DNA of 8,254 bases from CAYLMM01 sp964384825 (GTDB lineage Bacteria > Krumholzibacteriota > Krumholzibacteriia > LZORAL124-64-63). The stretch covers positions 1 to 8,254 of the forward strand of contig CAYLMM010000083.1 in NCBI GenBank assembly GCA_964384825.1. The letters are read 5' to 3'. Below are positions 1-5,998 of this stretch, one piece after another. The translations under genes were made by a program, and so were the position numbers. The first letter of the stretch is position 1. The number at the start of each line of letters is the position of its first letter. The notes below the pieces were generated by a model that was not told where the DNA came from, searched no databases, and worked only from the letters and a program-made list of their open reading frames with translations.

Positions 1-1320
1 GTCGGAAGCCGCGATCGAACTTCGGCGCGACGGGGTCATCAGGTGGGCGCCGTAGGATTCCTGCAGCACCAGCTCGTCGGCCCGGAGATTGGCCTGGAGC
101 CAGCGGCGGGCCATCAGCTGGGTGGTGTCGGCTCCGGAACGGGCCGCGCCGAAGCCGGCGGCGCCGGACTGGATCAATGCGAGCGCGCCGACCGCGATCG
201 CCGCCGTGCGCGTCCGGGGACGTCCGGACGCGGCGCCGCGGGCGAGCAGATCGCCGATCAGAAGAGCCGCCGGCGGCAGCAGGGGGACCAGGTAGCGGGC
301 CGCCTCCATCCGGAACAGGGCCATGCTGAACCCCATCGGCAGCAGGAACAGCCAGAGCACGGTCCTGGTGTCTGCGGGGCGGCGCCGCAGCAGCGCCGAG
401 ATGCCCGAGGCGCCGGCCGCAGCGAGGGCCGCCAGCCCCGCCCAGCCCAGGTCGCGGCCCAGGGTGGTGAACAGGAACCCGGCTCCGGTGCGGTCGATCA
501 CTCCCAGGTGGCCTTCGGCCATGTGGCTGCGTTCGTGCGTGAAGTTCGCCCAGAAACTGGAGAAATCGATCAGCACGTAGGGCGAGGTCGCGCAGAAGAC
601 GGCCACGGCGACGCCAGCACCGGCCAGCCACCATCGCCAGCAGGAGAAACCGCGCCGGCGCCAGGCGGTCCAGGCCAGGGGCAGCGCCAGCCAGCCGGCG
701 GTGTACTTGGCGCCGGCGGCCAGCCCCATCATCGCCGCCGCGGTCAGGAAGCGCCGCAGGCCGCCGTCGCGGGCGCAGGCGGCCATCCGCTCCAGCGCGG
801 CGACCGCGAACATGGTCATCAAGCTGTCGGTGAAGATCAGGCGCGAGGTCGAGACGGCGGTGACCGAGACCGCGAGCAGCGCCGCGGCCCAGAGCCCGGC
901 GCCCCGTCGCAGACGCTCGCCCAGCCGCCAGACCAGGAAGATCGAGACCAGGTCGCAGGCGACCCCGAGCGAACGGGCGACCAGGACGTGGACGGTCGGG
1001 TCGATGGCGTGGGCCAGGTGGTAGTCGGCGGACGAGGCGAAGGCCCCGGTCAGGCGGCCGGCCAGGAAATGAGCCTGCTGCAGCAGGAAATGCAGATAGA
1101 TCGAAAGGGACGGATAGTTGAAGAAATGCGGGTTCCAGTCGATCCCGCCGCCGGTCGCGGTCCACATTTCAAGGGCCTGCTTGAAGGGGATCGCCTCTTC
1201 CACGAAGTCGGGCAGGCCATGTCCGAGGTGCCAGATCCGCAGCCAGGCCGCCACCGCCAGGATGAACGCCGGCAGGATCCTTTCGTACTGCTTCGCCGGA
1301 CGGTTTCGCGCATCCGTCAT
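1..1320 (-). CDS. PMT-like GT-C membrane glycosyltransferase, C-terminus cut off by window edge
   Basis: I translated this strand by hand: an uninterrupted frame runs from ATG at 1320 to the window edge, giving 440 residues with no stop, so the 3' end is missing. About ten hydrophobic segments are visible, the first near residues 14-32. Motifs of the PMT_2/GT39-like superfamily appear in order: an acidic first loop (PDFVEEAIPF, residues 37-46, with D38/E41/E42 as candidate catalytic acids), FFNYPSLSIYL (66-76), SRLIFTDSLMTMF (159-171), GLAAGAKYTAGW (199-210), SPYVLIDF (246-253) and RYLVPLLPP (342-350). Family members move a sugar from a polyprenyl-phosphate donor to lipid or protein on the outer face of the inner membrane. 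The acceptor here cannot be told. The start is supported by GGGAGG five bases upstream and no in-frame start just above it. The gene is divergent from uvrA and probably separately expressed. Family assignment is confident; substrate is unknown. Confidence 0.85.
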   Translation of the reverse strand, partial: MTDARNRPAKQYERILPAFILAVAAWLRIWHLGHGLPDFVEEAIPFKQALEMWTATGGGIDWNPHFFNYPSLSIYLHFLLQQAHFLAGRLTGAFASSADYHLAHAIDPTVHVLVARSLGVACDLVSIFLVWRLGERLRRGAGLWAAALLAVSVTAVSTSRLIFTDSLMTMFAVAALERMAACARDGGLRRFLTAAAMMGLAAGAKYTAGWLALPLAWTAWRRRGFSCWRWWLAGAGVAVAVFCATSPYVLIDFSSFWANFTHERSHMAEGHLGVIDRTGAGFLFTTLGRDLGWAGLAALAAAGASGISALLRRRPADTRTVLWLFLLPMGFSMALFRMEAARYLVPLLPPAALLIGDLLARGAASGRPRTRTAAIAVGALALIQSGAAGFGAARSGADTTQLMARRWLQANLRADELVLQESYGAHLMTPSRRSSIAASD

Positions 1321-1325
1321 CCGGG

Positions 1326-1331
1326 CCTCCC
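1326..1331 (-). promoter_or_regulatory. Shine-Dalgarno site of the glycosyltransferase gene
   Basis: On the minus strand the sequence reads GGGAGG, five bases before the ATG at 1320. It fixes the start of the glycosyltransferase, which has no upstream alternative of similar quality. Confidence 0.6.
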
Positions 1332-1352
1332 GCGAGCGGCGGAGGCGTCGCC

Positions 1353-1381
1353 TTGACGGCCACCTCCGGCTTTGGTACAGG
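1353..1381 (+). promoter_or_regulatory. Weak candidate promoter for uvrA
   Basis: TTGACG (1353-1358) matches the sigma70 -35 consensus at five of six positions. It is followed after 17 bases by TACAGG (1376-1381), which matches the -10 consensus at only three of six. Transcription from here would give a leader of about 65 bases before the ATG at 1455. The spacer must hold promoters for both divergent genes, but the -10 is poor, no LexA-type (SOS) box was recognised, and the minus-strand promoter could not be placed. This is a guess from sequence alone. Confidence 0.2.
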
Positions 1382-1399
1382 TAGAAGGTTCGCCCGCGC

Positions 1400-1411
1400 C
1401 CGGCCGGCCGG
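1400..1411. repeat. 12-bp perfect GC palindrome in the divergent spacer
   Basis: CCGGCCGGCCGG is its own reverse complement and lies between the glycosyltransferase and uvrA. It could be an operator for a dimeric regulator, but simple GC-only palindromes arise often by chance in DNA this GC-rich. Confidence 0.25.
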
Positions 1412-1442
1412 ACGACGTTTCGCATTCTCCAGGCGACTTCTC

Positions 1443-1447
1443 GGGAG
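1443..1447 (+). promoter_or_regulatory. Shine-Dalgarno site supporting the uvrA ATG at 1455
   Basis: GGGAG lies seven bases before the ATG at 1455. Together with the family's usual N-terminus it favours this start over an in-frame TTG at 1353, which also has a GGAGG (1341-1345) seven bases upstream. Confidence 0.55.
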
Positions 1448-1454
1448 CAGCATC

Positions 1455-4292
1455 ATGACCGGTGGACAGATCGTCGTCAAGGGCGCGCGGGTGCACAACC
1501 TGAAGAACCTGAGCCTCGCTCTGCCGCGGCGCCGGCTGGTCGTGGTGACCGGGCCGAGCGGATCGGGCAAATCGTCGCTGGCCTTCGACACCCTCTACGC
1601 CGAGGGGCAGCGCCGCTACATCGAAAGCCTGTCGAGCTTCGCCCACCAGTTCCTCGACCAGCTGCCCAAGCCCGACGTCGACCGGATCGAGGGGCTCTCT
1701 CCTTCGCTGGCCATCGACCAGAAGGGCCTCGGCAGCAATCCCCGGTCCACGGTCGGCACGGTGACCGAGATCACGAATTTCCAGCGGCTGCTCTTCGCCC
1801 GCTGCGGAACCCAGACCTGCCCCGACTGCAAGGTTCCGGTCGGGACGCGGCCCCTGTCCGAGATCCGCGAGGCCGTCGCCGCCGCGCCCGAGGGCAGCCG
1901 GTTCTGGCTGCTGGCTCCGGTGGTCTCGGGCCGCAAGGGGGCTCACAAGAAGCTGATGACCGACCTGCTGCGGGAGGGCTACCTGCGGGCCGTGGTCGAC
2001 GGCGAGATGGTCGAGCTCGACGGCGACGTCGAACTCGCCCCCGGCCGCCGGCACGACATCGACGTCGTGGTCGACGGCCTGGTCGCGCGGCCCGGCGCCG
2101 AGAAGAGGATCTCCGAATCACTCGATCGGGCGCTGGCGCTTTCGGGCGGAACGGTCTGCGTCCTGCGCGACGGCGAGCGGACCCTCTTCAGCCGCGACGC
2201 CGCCTGCCCTTCCTGCGGGCGGAGCTTCCCCGAGCCCGAGCCGCGGCTCTTCTCGTTCAATTCCCCGGCCGGCTCATGTCCCGAATGCCAGGGGCTGGGC
2301 GTGCTGCCCGGCATCCGCTGCGAATCCCTGGTGCCGGATCCGTCCCTGTCGCTGGCCGGCGGCGCGCTGGCGTTTCTGCGCGGCAAGGAGAGCGGCTGGC
2401 TCTACACCCAGATCGAGGCCTTCGGCGAGGCGATGGGCTTCTCCCTGGACGAACCCTGGTCCGACCTGCCGCCCGATGTCCGCGAGACCCTGATCGAGGG
2501 CATGTCCGACGAGGTCCGCGCCCGTCTCGAGGGCCACCGTCTCTACCACGCGTTTCTGGCCGACTGGCTCGGCCTGACGCCCGAACTGCTGCGGCGTCAT
2601 CGCGAGACCAAATCGGAGAAGGTCCGCGCCGGCATCGAGAAGCTGATGACGATGGAGACCTGCCCCGCCTGCCAAGGGTACCGGCTGCGCTCCGAATCGC
2701 TGGGCGTGAAGGTGGGCGGCCTGCATATCGGCGAGGTCGGGGAACTGCCGGTCTCCGATCTGCTGGACTGGGCCGCCGGGCTGGAATTCCCCACCGATCT
2801 GAAGCGCACCGTCGCCCGGCCGATCCTCGAGCAGATCGTCCAGCGCAGCCGTTTCCTGGACGAGGTCGGCGTCGGCTATCTCTCGCTGTCGCGTCCGGTC
2901 AGCACGCTTTCCGGCGGCGAGGGCCAGCGCGTGCGCCTGGCCACCCAGGTCGGTTCGAAGCTGACCGGCGTGCTCTACATCCTCGACGAGCCGAGCATCG
3001 GGCTGCACCACCGTGACATCCACCGGCTGATCGGGATCCTCGAGGCCCTGCGCGACCGGGGCAACTCGGTGGTCGTGGTCGAGCACGACCTGGACGTGAT
3101 GCTGGCCGCCGACCACCTGGTCGATCTGGGGCCCGGCGCGGGCGAGGCCGGAGGCCGCCTGGTCGCCGCCGGAACCCCGGCCGAGGTCGCAGCCGACGCC
3201 GGGTCGGTCACCGGCCGCTACCTGGCCGCGCGCGGGGAACCGGCCGTCGCCGAGCCGGTCAGCGGCGACATCCCGGTCGAGGAATGCCTGCGGATGACGG
3301 GGCTGCGGGGGCGCAACCTGAAGGGGATCGACCTGGAGATCCCCCTGGGCCGGCTGACCGTGGTGACCGGCGTCTCGGGCTCGGGCAAGAGCACCGCCGT
3401 GCACGACACCCTGCACCGGGCCCTGGCCATGCGGTTGCACCGGGCGCAGACCGAGCCAGAAGCCTTCGACACGATGACCGGCGATCAGCACCTCAAGTCA
3501 GTGGCCCTGGTCGACCAGTCGCCCATCGGCAGGACGCCCCGCTCGACGCCGGCGACCTACACCGGCCTGCTCGCGCCGGTGCGCAGGCTGTTCGCGGCGA
3601 CGCCCCAGGCCAAGATGCGCGGCTACGGCCCGGGCCGCTTCAGCTTCAACACCGGCGAGGGCCGCTGCCCCGAATGCGAGGGGGCCGGCGTGCGCCGCCT
3701 GACCATGGATTTCCTGCCCGACGTCGAGGTCCTCTGCGGCGTCTGCGGCGGCCGGCGCTACAACCGCGAAACCCTGGAGATCCGGTTCAAGGGGCGCAGC
3801 ATCGCCGACGTGCTGGAGATGTCCGCCGGGGAGGCGCTCGAATTCCTGGAGAACATCCCGGCCTGCCGGCGGATCCTGGAAGTGGTCGTCGGGGTCGGGC
3901 TGGGCTACCTGCGCCTCGGCCAGACCGGCGCGACGCTCTCCGGGGGCGAGGCCCAGCGGCTGAAGCTGGCCCGGGAACTGGCGCGCGGCAGCCGCGGCAA
4001 CACGCTCTACATCCTCGACGAGCCGACGACCGGCCTGCATTTCTGCGACGTGGCCCGGCTGATGGACATCCTGGCCCGGCTGGTGGGGCAGGGGCACACG
4101 GTGGTCGTGATCGAGCACAACGCCGAGGTCATCCGCCGCGCCGACCGGGTGATCGATCTCGGCCCGGAGGGCGGAGCGGCCGGCGGCGGGATCGTGGCCC
4201 AGGGCGCGATCGAGGACGTGATGGCCGTTCCGGGATCGTACACCGGGGTCATGCTGCGCGAGATCCTGTCGCCGCGTCCGGGACGCGGTTGA
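1455..4292 (+). CDS. uvrA: UvrABC excinuclease subunit A (UvrA)
   Basis: This is the dimeric ABC-type ATPase that finds helix-distorting DNA damage and loads UvrB in nucleotide excision repair. The product is 945 residues, close to E. coli UvrA (940). In order: Walker A I (GPSGSGKSS, 33-41); a UvrB-binding region, recognised by the conserved stretch APVVSGRKGAHKK (154-166); zinc finger 1 (C251, C254, C275, C278); a further CPAC (403-406); ABC signature I (LSGGEGQR, 485-492); Walker B I (YILDEPSIGLH, 508-518); Walker A II (GVSGSGKST, 639-647); zinc finger 2 (C738, C741, C761, C764); signature II (LSGGEAQR, 828-835); and Walker B II (YILDEPTTGLH, 852-862). The UvrB-binding region separates it from Deinococcus-type UvrA2, which lacks it. 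I chose ATG 1455 because homologues begin just before the IVVKGARVHNLKN-like stretch. An in-frame TTG at 1353 would add 34 Arg-rich residues of no known match. Oddities are P34 in Walker A I, G490 in signature I and a divergent insertion region near 305-400. It may be the main UvrA or a paralogue. Confidence 0.95.
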   Translation: MTGGQIVVKGARVHNLKNLSLALPRRRLVVVTGPSGSGKSSLAFDTLYAEGQRRYIESLSSFAHQFLDQLPKPDVDRIEGLSPSLAIDQKGLGSNPRSTVGTVTEITNFQRLLFARCGTQTCPDCKVPVGTRPLSEIREAVAAAPEGSRFWLLAPVVSGRKGAHKKLMTDLLREGYLRAVVDGEMVELDGDVELAPGRRHDIDVVVDGLVARPGAEKRISESLDRALALSGGTVCVLRDGERTLFSRDAACPSCGRSFPEPEPRLFSFNSPAGSCPECQGLGVLPGIRCESLVPDPSLSLAGGALAFLRGKESGWLYTQIEAFGEAMGFSLDEPWSDLPPDVRETLIEGMSDEVRARLEGHRLYHAFLADWLGLTPELLRRHRETKSEKVRAGIEKLMTMETCPACQGYRLRSESLGVKVGGLHIGEVGELPVSDLLDWAAGLEFPTDLKRTVARPILEQIVQRSRFLDEVGVGYLSLSRPVSTLSGGEGQRVRLATQVGSKLTGVLYILDEPSIGLHHRDIHRLIGILEALRDRGNSVVVVEHDLDVMLAADHLVDLGPGAGEAGGRLVAAGTPAEVAADAGSVTGRYLAARGEPAVAEPVSGDIPVEECLRMTGLRGRNLKGIDLEIPLGRLTVVTGVSGSGKSTAVHDTLHRALAMRLHRAQTEPEAFDTMTGDQHLKSVALVDQSPIGRTPRSTPATYTGLLAPVRRLFAATPQAKMRGYGPGRFSFNTGEGRCPECEGAGVRRLTMDFLPDVEVLCGVCGGRRYNRETLEIRFKGRSIADVLEMSAGEALEFLENIPACRRILEVVVGVGLGYLRLGQTGATLSGGEAQRLKLARELARGSRGNTLYILDEPTTGLHFCDVARLMDILARLVGQGHTVVVIEHNAEVIRRADRVIDLGPEGGAAGGGIVAQGAIEDVMAVPGSYTGVMLREILSPRPGRG
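4272..4288 (+). terminator. GC stem-loop at the uvrA 3' end, possible terminator without a U-tract
   Basis: CCGCGTCC (4272-4279) and GGACGCGG (4281-4288) are perfect inverted copies separated by one base. As RNA this gives a seven-pair stem with a three-base loop, ending one base before the uvrA TGA (4290-4292). No run of T follows, so it is not a classical intrinsic terminator. It could still slow polymerase, protect the mRNA 3' end or be chance. Confidence 0.3.
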
Positions 4293-4310
4293 GCGGGACC
4301 AGAATCCTGC

Positions 4311-4339
4311 TTGGCTTGCGGCGGCCGGCTGTTTAGATT
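4311..4339 (+). promoter_or_regulatory. Candidate sigma70-type promoter of the gcv operon
   Basis: TTGGCT (4311-4316) and TAGATT (4334-4339) each match the consensus at four of six positions and are separated by exactly 17 bases. The -10 lies in the only AT-rich patch of this spacer. Transcription would begin near 4346 and leave a leader of about 90 bases before gcvT. The spacing and position just upstream of a compact operon make it credible, but there is no experimental support. Confidence 0.4.
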
Positions 4340-4386
4340 TGTCCCGGCTCGCGTCAGATGCGGAATCGCCGTATTGCGCGCGCCGC

Positions 4387-4410
4387 CGGCGACGGGGCAT
4401 CCGCCCGCCG
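4387..4410 (+). other. Possible hairpin in the gcvT leader
   Basis: CGGCG (4387-4391) can pair with CGCCG (4406-4410), and CGG (4393-4395) with CCG (4401-4403), around a GGCAT loop with a small internal bulge. It sits 12 bases before the gcvT ribosome binding site. A role in translation control is possible, but such stems are common by chance in GC-rich leaders. Confidence 0.2.
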
Positions 4411-4422
4411 CGTGACTTCTGC

Positions 4423-4428
4423 AGGAGG
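4423..4428 (+). promoter_or_regulatory. Strong Shine-Dalgarno site fixing the gcvT TTG start
   Basis: AGGAGG lies eight bases before TTG 4437. The match to the anti-SD sequence and the spacing are both near ideal, and the next in-frame ATG (4509) would remove conserved N-terminal residues of GcvT. The TTG is therefore the likely start. Confidence 0.8.
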
Positions 4429-4436
4429 AGCGCGTC

Positions 4437-5600
4437 TTGACCCACGAAGAGAATCAGAATCTGAGGCAGACCCCCCTGACCTCGTGGCATCGCGCGAACG
4501 GGGGCCGCATGGTTCCTTTCGCCGGCTTCGAGATGCCCGTCCAGTACGAGGGCGTCATCGCCGAGCACACGGCCGTGCGCGAACGCGTCGGCCTGTTCGA
4601 CATCACCCACATGGGCGAGATCCGGGTGACCGGTCCGGGCGCCGAGGCCTGGCTGGACGGCCTGGTCACCAACCGGGTGGTCGGCGGCGAGATCGGCAAG
4701 ATCGTCTACACCGCCATGTGCAAGGAAGACGGCGGAGTCCTGGACGACATGCTCATCTACCATCTGGACGATGACGACTGGCTGGTGGTCTGCAACGCGG
4801 CCAACCACGACAAGATCGCCTCGCGCCTGCTCGATCTGGGCGCTTCGGCCGAAGGCGTGGAAGTCCGCGATCAGACCGACCAGACGGCGCTGATCGCCGT
4901 CCAGGGCCCGCTCGCGACCGACCTGATGGGCAGGACGGCCTCGCTGGCCGACTGCGCCGACGCGATCGCCGGGCTCGATTTCTACACCTGCCTGGTCGCC
5001 CGCGTCGCCGGGAACGAATGGATCGTCTCGCGGACCGGATACACCGGCGAGCGCGGCTACGAGATCTACATTCCCAACGCCGACGCCCAGCCCCTGTGGG
5101 ACGAGCTGATGGCCGCCGGCGCCGACCTCGGGGTCGCCCCGATCGGTCTGGCCGCCCGCGACACCCTGCGCTTCGAGATGGCCTACTGCCTCTACGGGCA
5201 CGAGCTCTCCGAGCAGATCACCCCCCTGGAGGCCGGCATCAAGTGGGCCTGCCGCTTCAAGAACCGCGATTTCGTCGGCCGCGACGCCATGATGGCCCAG
5301 AAGGAGGCCGGCGTCCCGCGCACCCTGATCGGCCTCGCTCCCGAGGGCCGGGCCATCGCCCGCGAAGGGGCGAAGGTCTTCGCCGGCGACGACGAGATTG
5401 GTTTCGTCACCAGCGGAACGTTCTGTCCGAGCCTGAAGGGCCCCCGCGCCCTGGCCCTGGTCGCCGCCGACCGGGCCGACGACGAGTTGACCGTGGATGT
5501 CCGGGGCCGGCGCCTGCCGGTGGCCCGGGTTCCCTATCCGTTCCTGGCGCCGCGGGTCAAGGGAGACCCCCGGGCCGAGCGCACCCCGAAGTCCGAATAG
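4437..5600 (+). CDS. gcvT: Glycine cleavage T-protein, aminomethyltransferase
   Basis: GcvT takes the aminomethyl group held on lipoyl-GcvH, passes its carbon to tetrahydrofolate to give 5,10-methylene-THF, and releases ammonia. The product is 387 residues against 364 in E. coli, with a slightly longer N-terminus and a charged tail of about 15 residues. The folate-binding GCV_T domain fills most of the chain. Visible motifs are VGLFDITHMGE (51-61); GGVLDDMLIY (99-108), whose second Asp (D104) aligns with the catalytic Asp96 of Thermotoga GcvT; RTGYTGERGYEI (199-210); and AARDTLRFE (239-247). The C-terminal barrel domain carries IGFVTSGTFCPSL (321-333). The start is TTG, supported by an ideal AGGAGG. 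It is the first gene of the operon, with gcvH 13 bases downstream. All expected catalytic residues are present, so it should be active. Confidence 0.97.
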   Translation: MTHEENQNLRQTPLTSWHRANGGRMVPFAGFEMPVQYEGVIAEHTAVRERVGLFDITHMGEIRVTGPGAEAWLDGLVTNRVVGGEIGKIVYTAMCKEDGGVLDDMLIYHLDDDDWLVVCNAANHDKIASRLLDLGASAEGVEVRDQTDQTALIAVQGPLATDLMGRTASLADCADAIAGLDFYTCLVARVAGNEWIVSRTGYTGERGYEIYIPNADAQPLWDELMAAGADLGVAPIGLAARDTLRFEMAYCLYGHELSEQITPLEAGIKWACRFKNRDFVGRDAMMAQKEAGVPRTLIGLAPEGRAIAREGAKVFAGDDEIGFVTSGTFCPSLKGPRALALVAADRADDELTVDVRGRRLPVARVPYPFLAPRVKGDPRAERTPKSE

Positions 5601-5613
5601 AGGAGGCAGCAGC

Positions 5614-5991
5614 ATGGTGGCTGAGGACCGCAAGTATACCCAGGACCACGAGTGGATCCAGGTCGCCGACGGCGTCGGCACCATCGGCGTGACCGAGTAC
5701 GCGGCCCAGGAACTCGGCGACGTCGTGTTCCTCGAACTGCCCGAGGCGGGCAGCCGGGTGGCCAAGGGCGACGCCATCGGCACCATCGAGACCGTCAAAT
5801 CGGTCGAGGATCTCTTCACCCCCGTGTCGGGCGAGGTCGCCGAGATCAACCAGGCCGTCCTGGACGCCCCGGAGACCGTCAACCAGGAGCCCATGTCGGG
5901 CGGCTGGCTGGTCAAGATCAGCCTGTCCGACCCCGCCGAGCTGGACGGTCTGCTGGATGCGGCCGCCTACGCCGAGCTGATCGGAGGCTGA
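5614..5991 (+). CDS. gcvH: Glycine cleavage H-protein, lipoyl carrier
   Basis: GcvH is the small soluble carrier whose lipoylated lysine shuttles the aminomethyl group from the P-protein to the T-protein and is then reoxidised by the L-protein. The product is 125 residues, close to the usual 125-130. The N-terminal YTQDHEWIQV (8-17) and the central ELGDVVFLELPEAG (33-46) are typical. The lipoyl site lies in GTIETVKSVEDL (56-67), with K62 as the modified lysine, followed by PVSGEV. The C-terminal GGWLVKI (95-101) is also standard. ATG 5614 has AGGAGG (5601-5606) starting directly after the gcvT stop, seven bases before the start, so the two genes are probably translated from one message. A longer in-frame opening back to 5497 overlaps gcvT and lacks family similarity. 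Confidence 0.98.
   Translation: MVAEDRKYTQDHEWIQVADGVGTIGVTEYAAQELGDVVFLELPEAGSRVAKGDAIGTIETVKSVEDLFTPVSGEVAEINQAVLDAPETVNQEPMSGGWLVKISLSDPAELDGLLDAAAYAELIGG
5983..5987 (+). promoter_or_regulatory. gcvPA Shine-Dalgarno site inside the gcvH 3' end
   Basis: GGAGG lies within the last codons of gcvH, 11 bases before the gcvPA ATG at 5999. The spacing is rather long. The gcvH stop (5989-5991) falls between the site and the start, so gcvPA is probably translated by ribosomes finishing gcvH. Confidence 0.5.
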
Positions 5992-5998
5992 ACGCATC

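Noticed and set aside
43..1356. 437-residue plus-strand open frame at the window start
   Set aside because: Its translation is low-complexity and rich in Gly, Arg, Gln and Pro with no family resemblance. The opposite strand encodes a clear multi-pass membrane protein with PMT-family motifs and a good ribosome site.
1353..1454. N-terminal extension or targeting peptide on UvrA
   Set aside because: The 34 Arg-rich residues do not match the family, UvrA is cytoplasmic, and ATG 1455 has its own ribosome site directly before the conserved N-terminus.
2274..3491. 405-residue minus-strand open frame inside uvrA
   Set aside because: It is a Gln-, Gly- and Ala-rich shadow of the uvrA frame with no recognisable motif.
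4293..4345. Intrinsic terminator with U-tract between uvrA and gcvT
   Set aside because: The only T-rich patch (4331-4340) is better explained as a -10 element and is not preceded by a convincing stem.
4293..4436. Glycine riboswitch upstream of gcvT
   Set aside because: It was expected from the operon type, but none of the conserved aptamer segments was recognised and the leader after the likely promoter is only about 90 bases.
3498..5915. 805-residue minus-strand open frame spanning the uvrA end, the spacer, gcvT and most of gcvH
   Set aside because: It is antisense to three confidently identified genes. The translation is low-complexity, and long antisense frames are expected where nearly all third positions are G or C. 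Its passage through the spacer without a stop is mildly striking but spans only about 145 bases.
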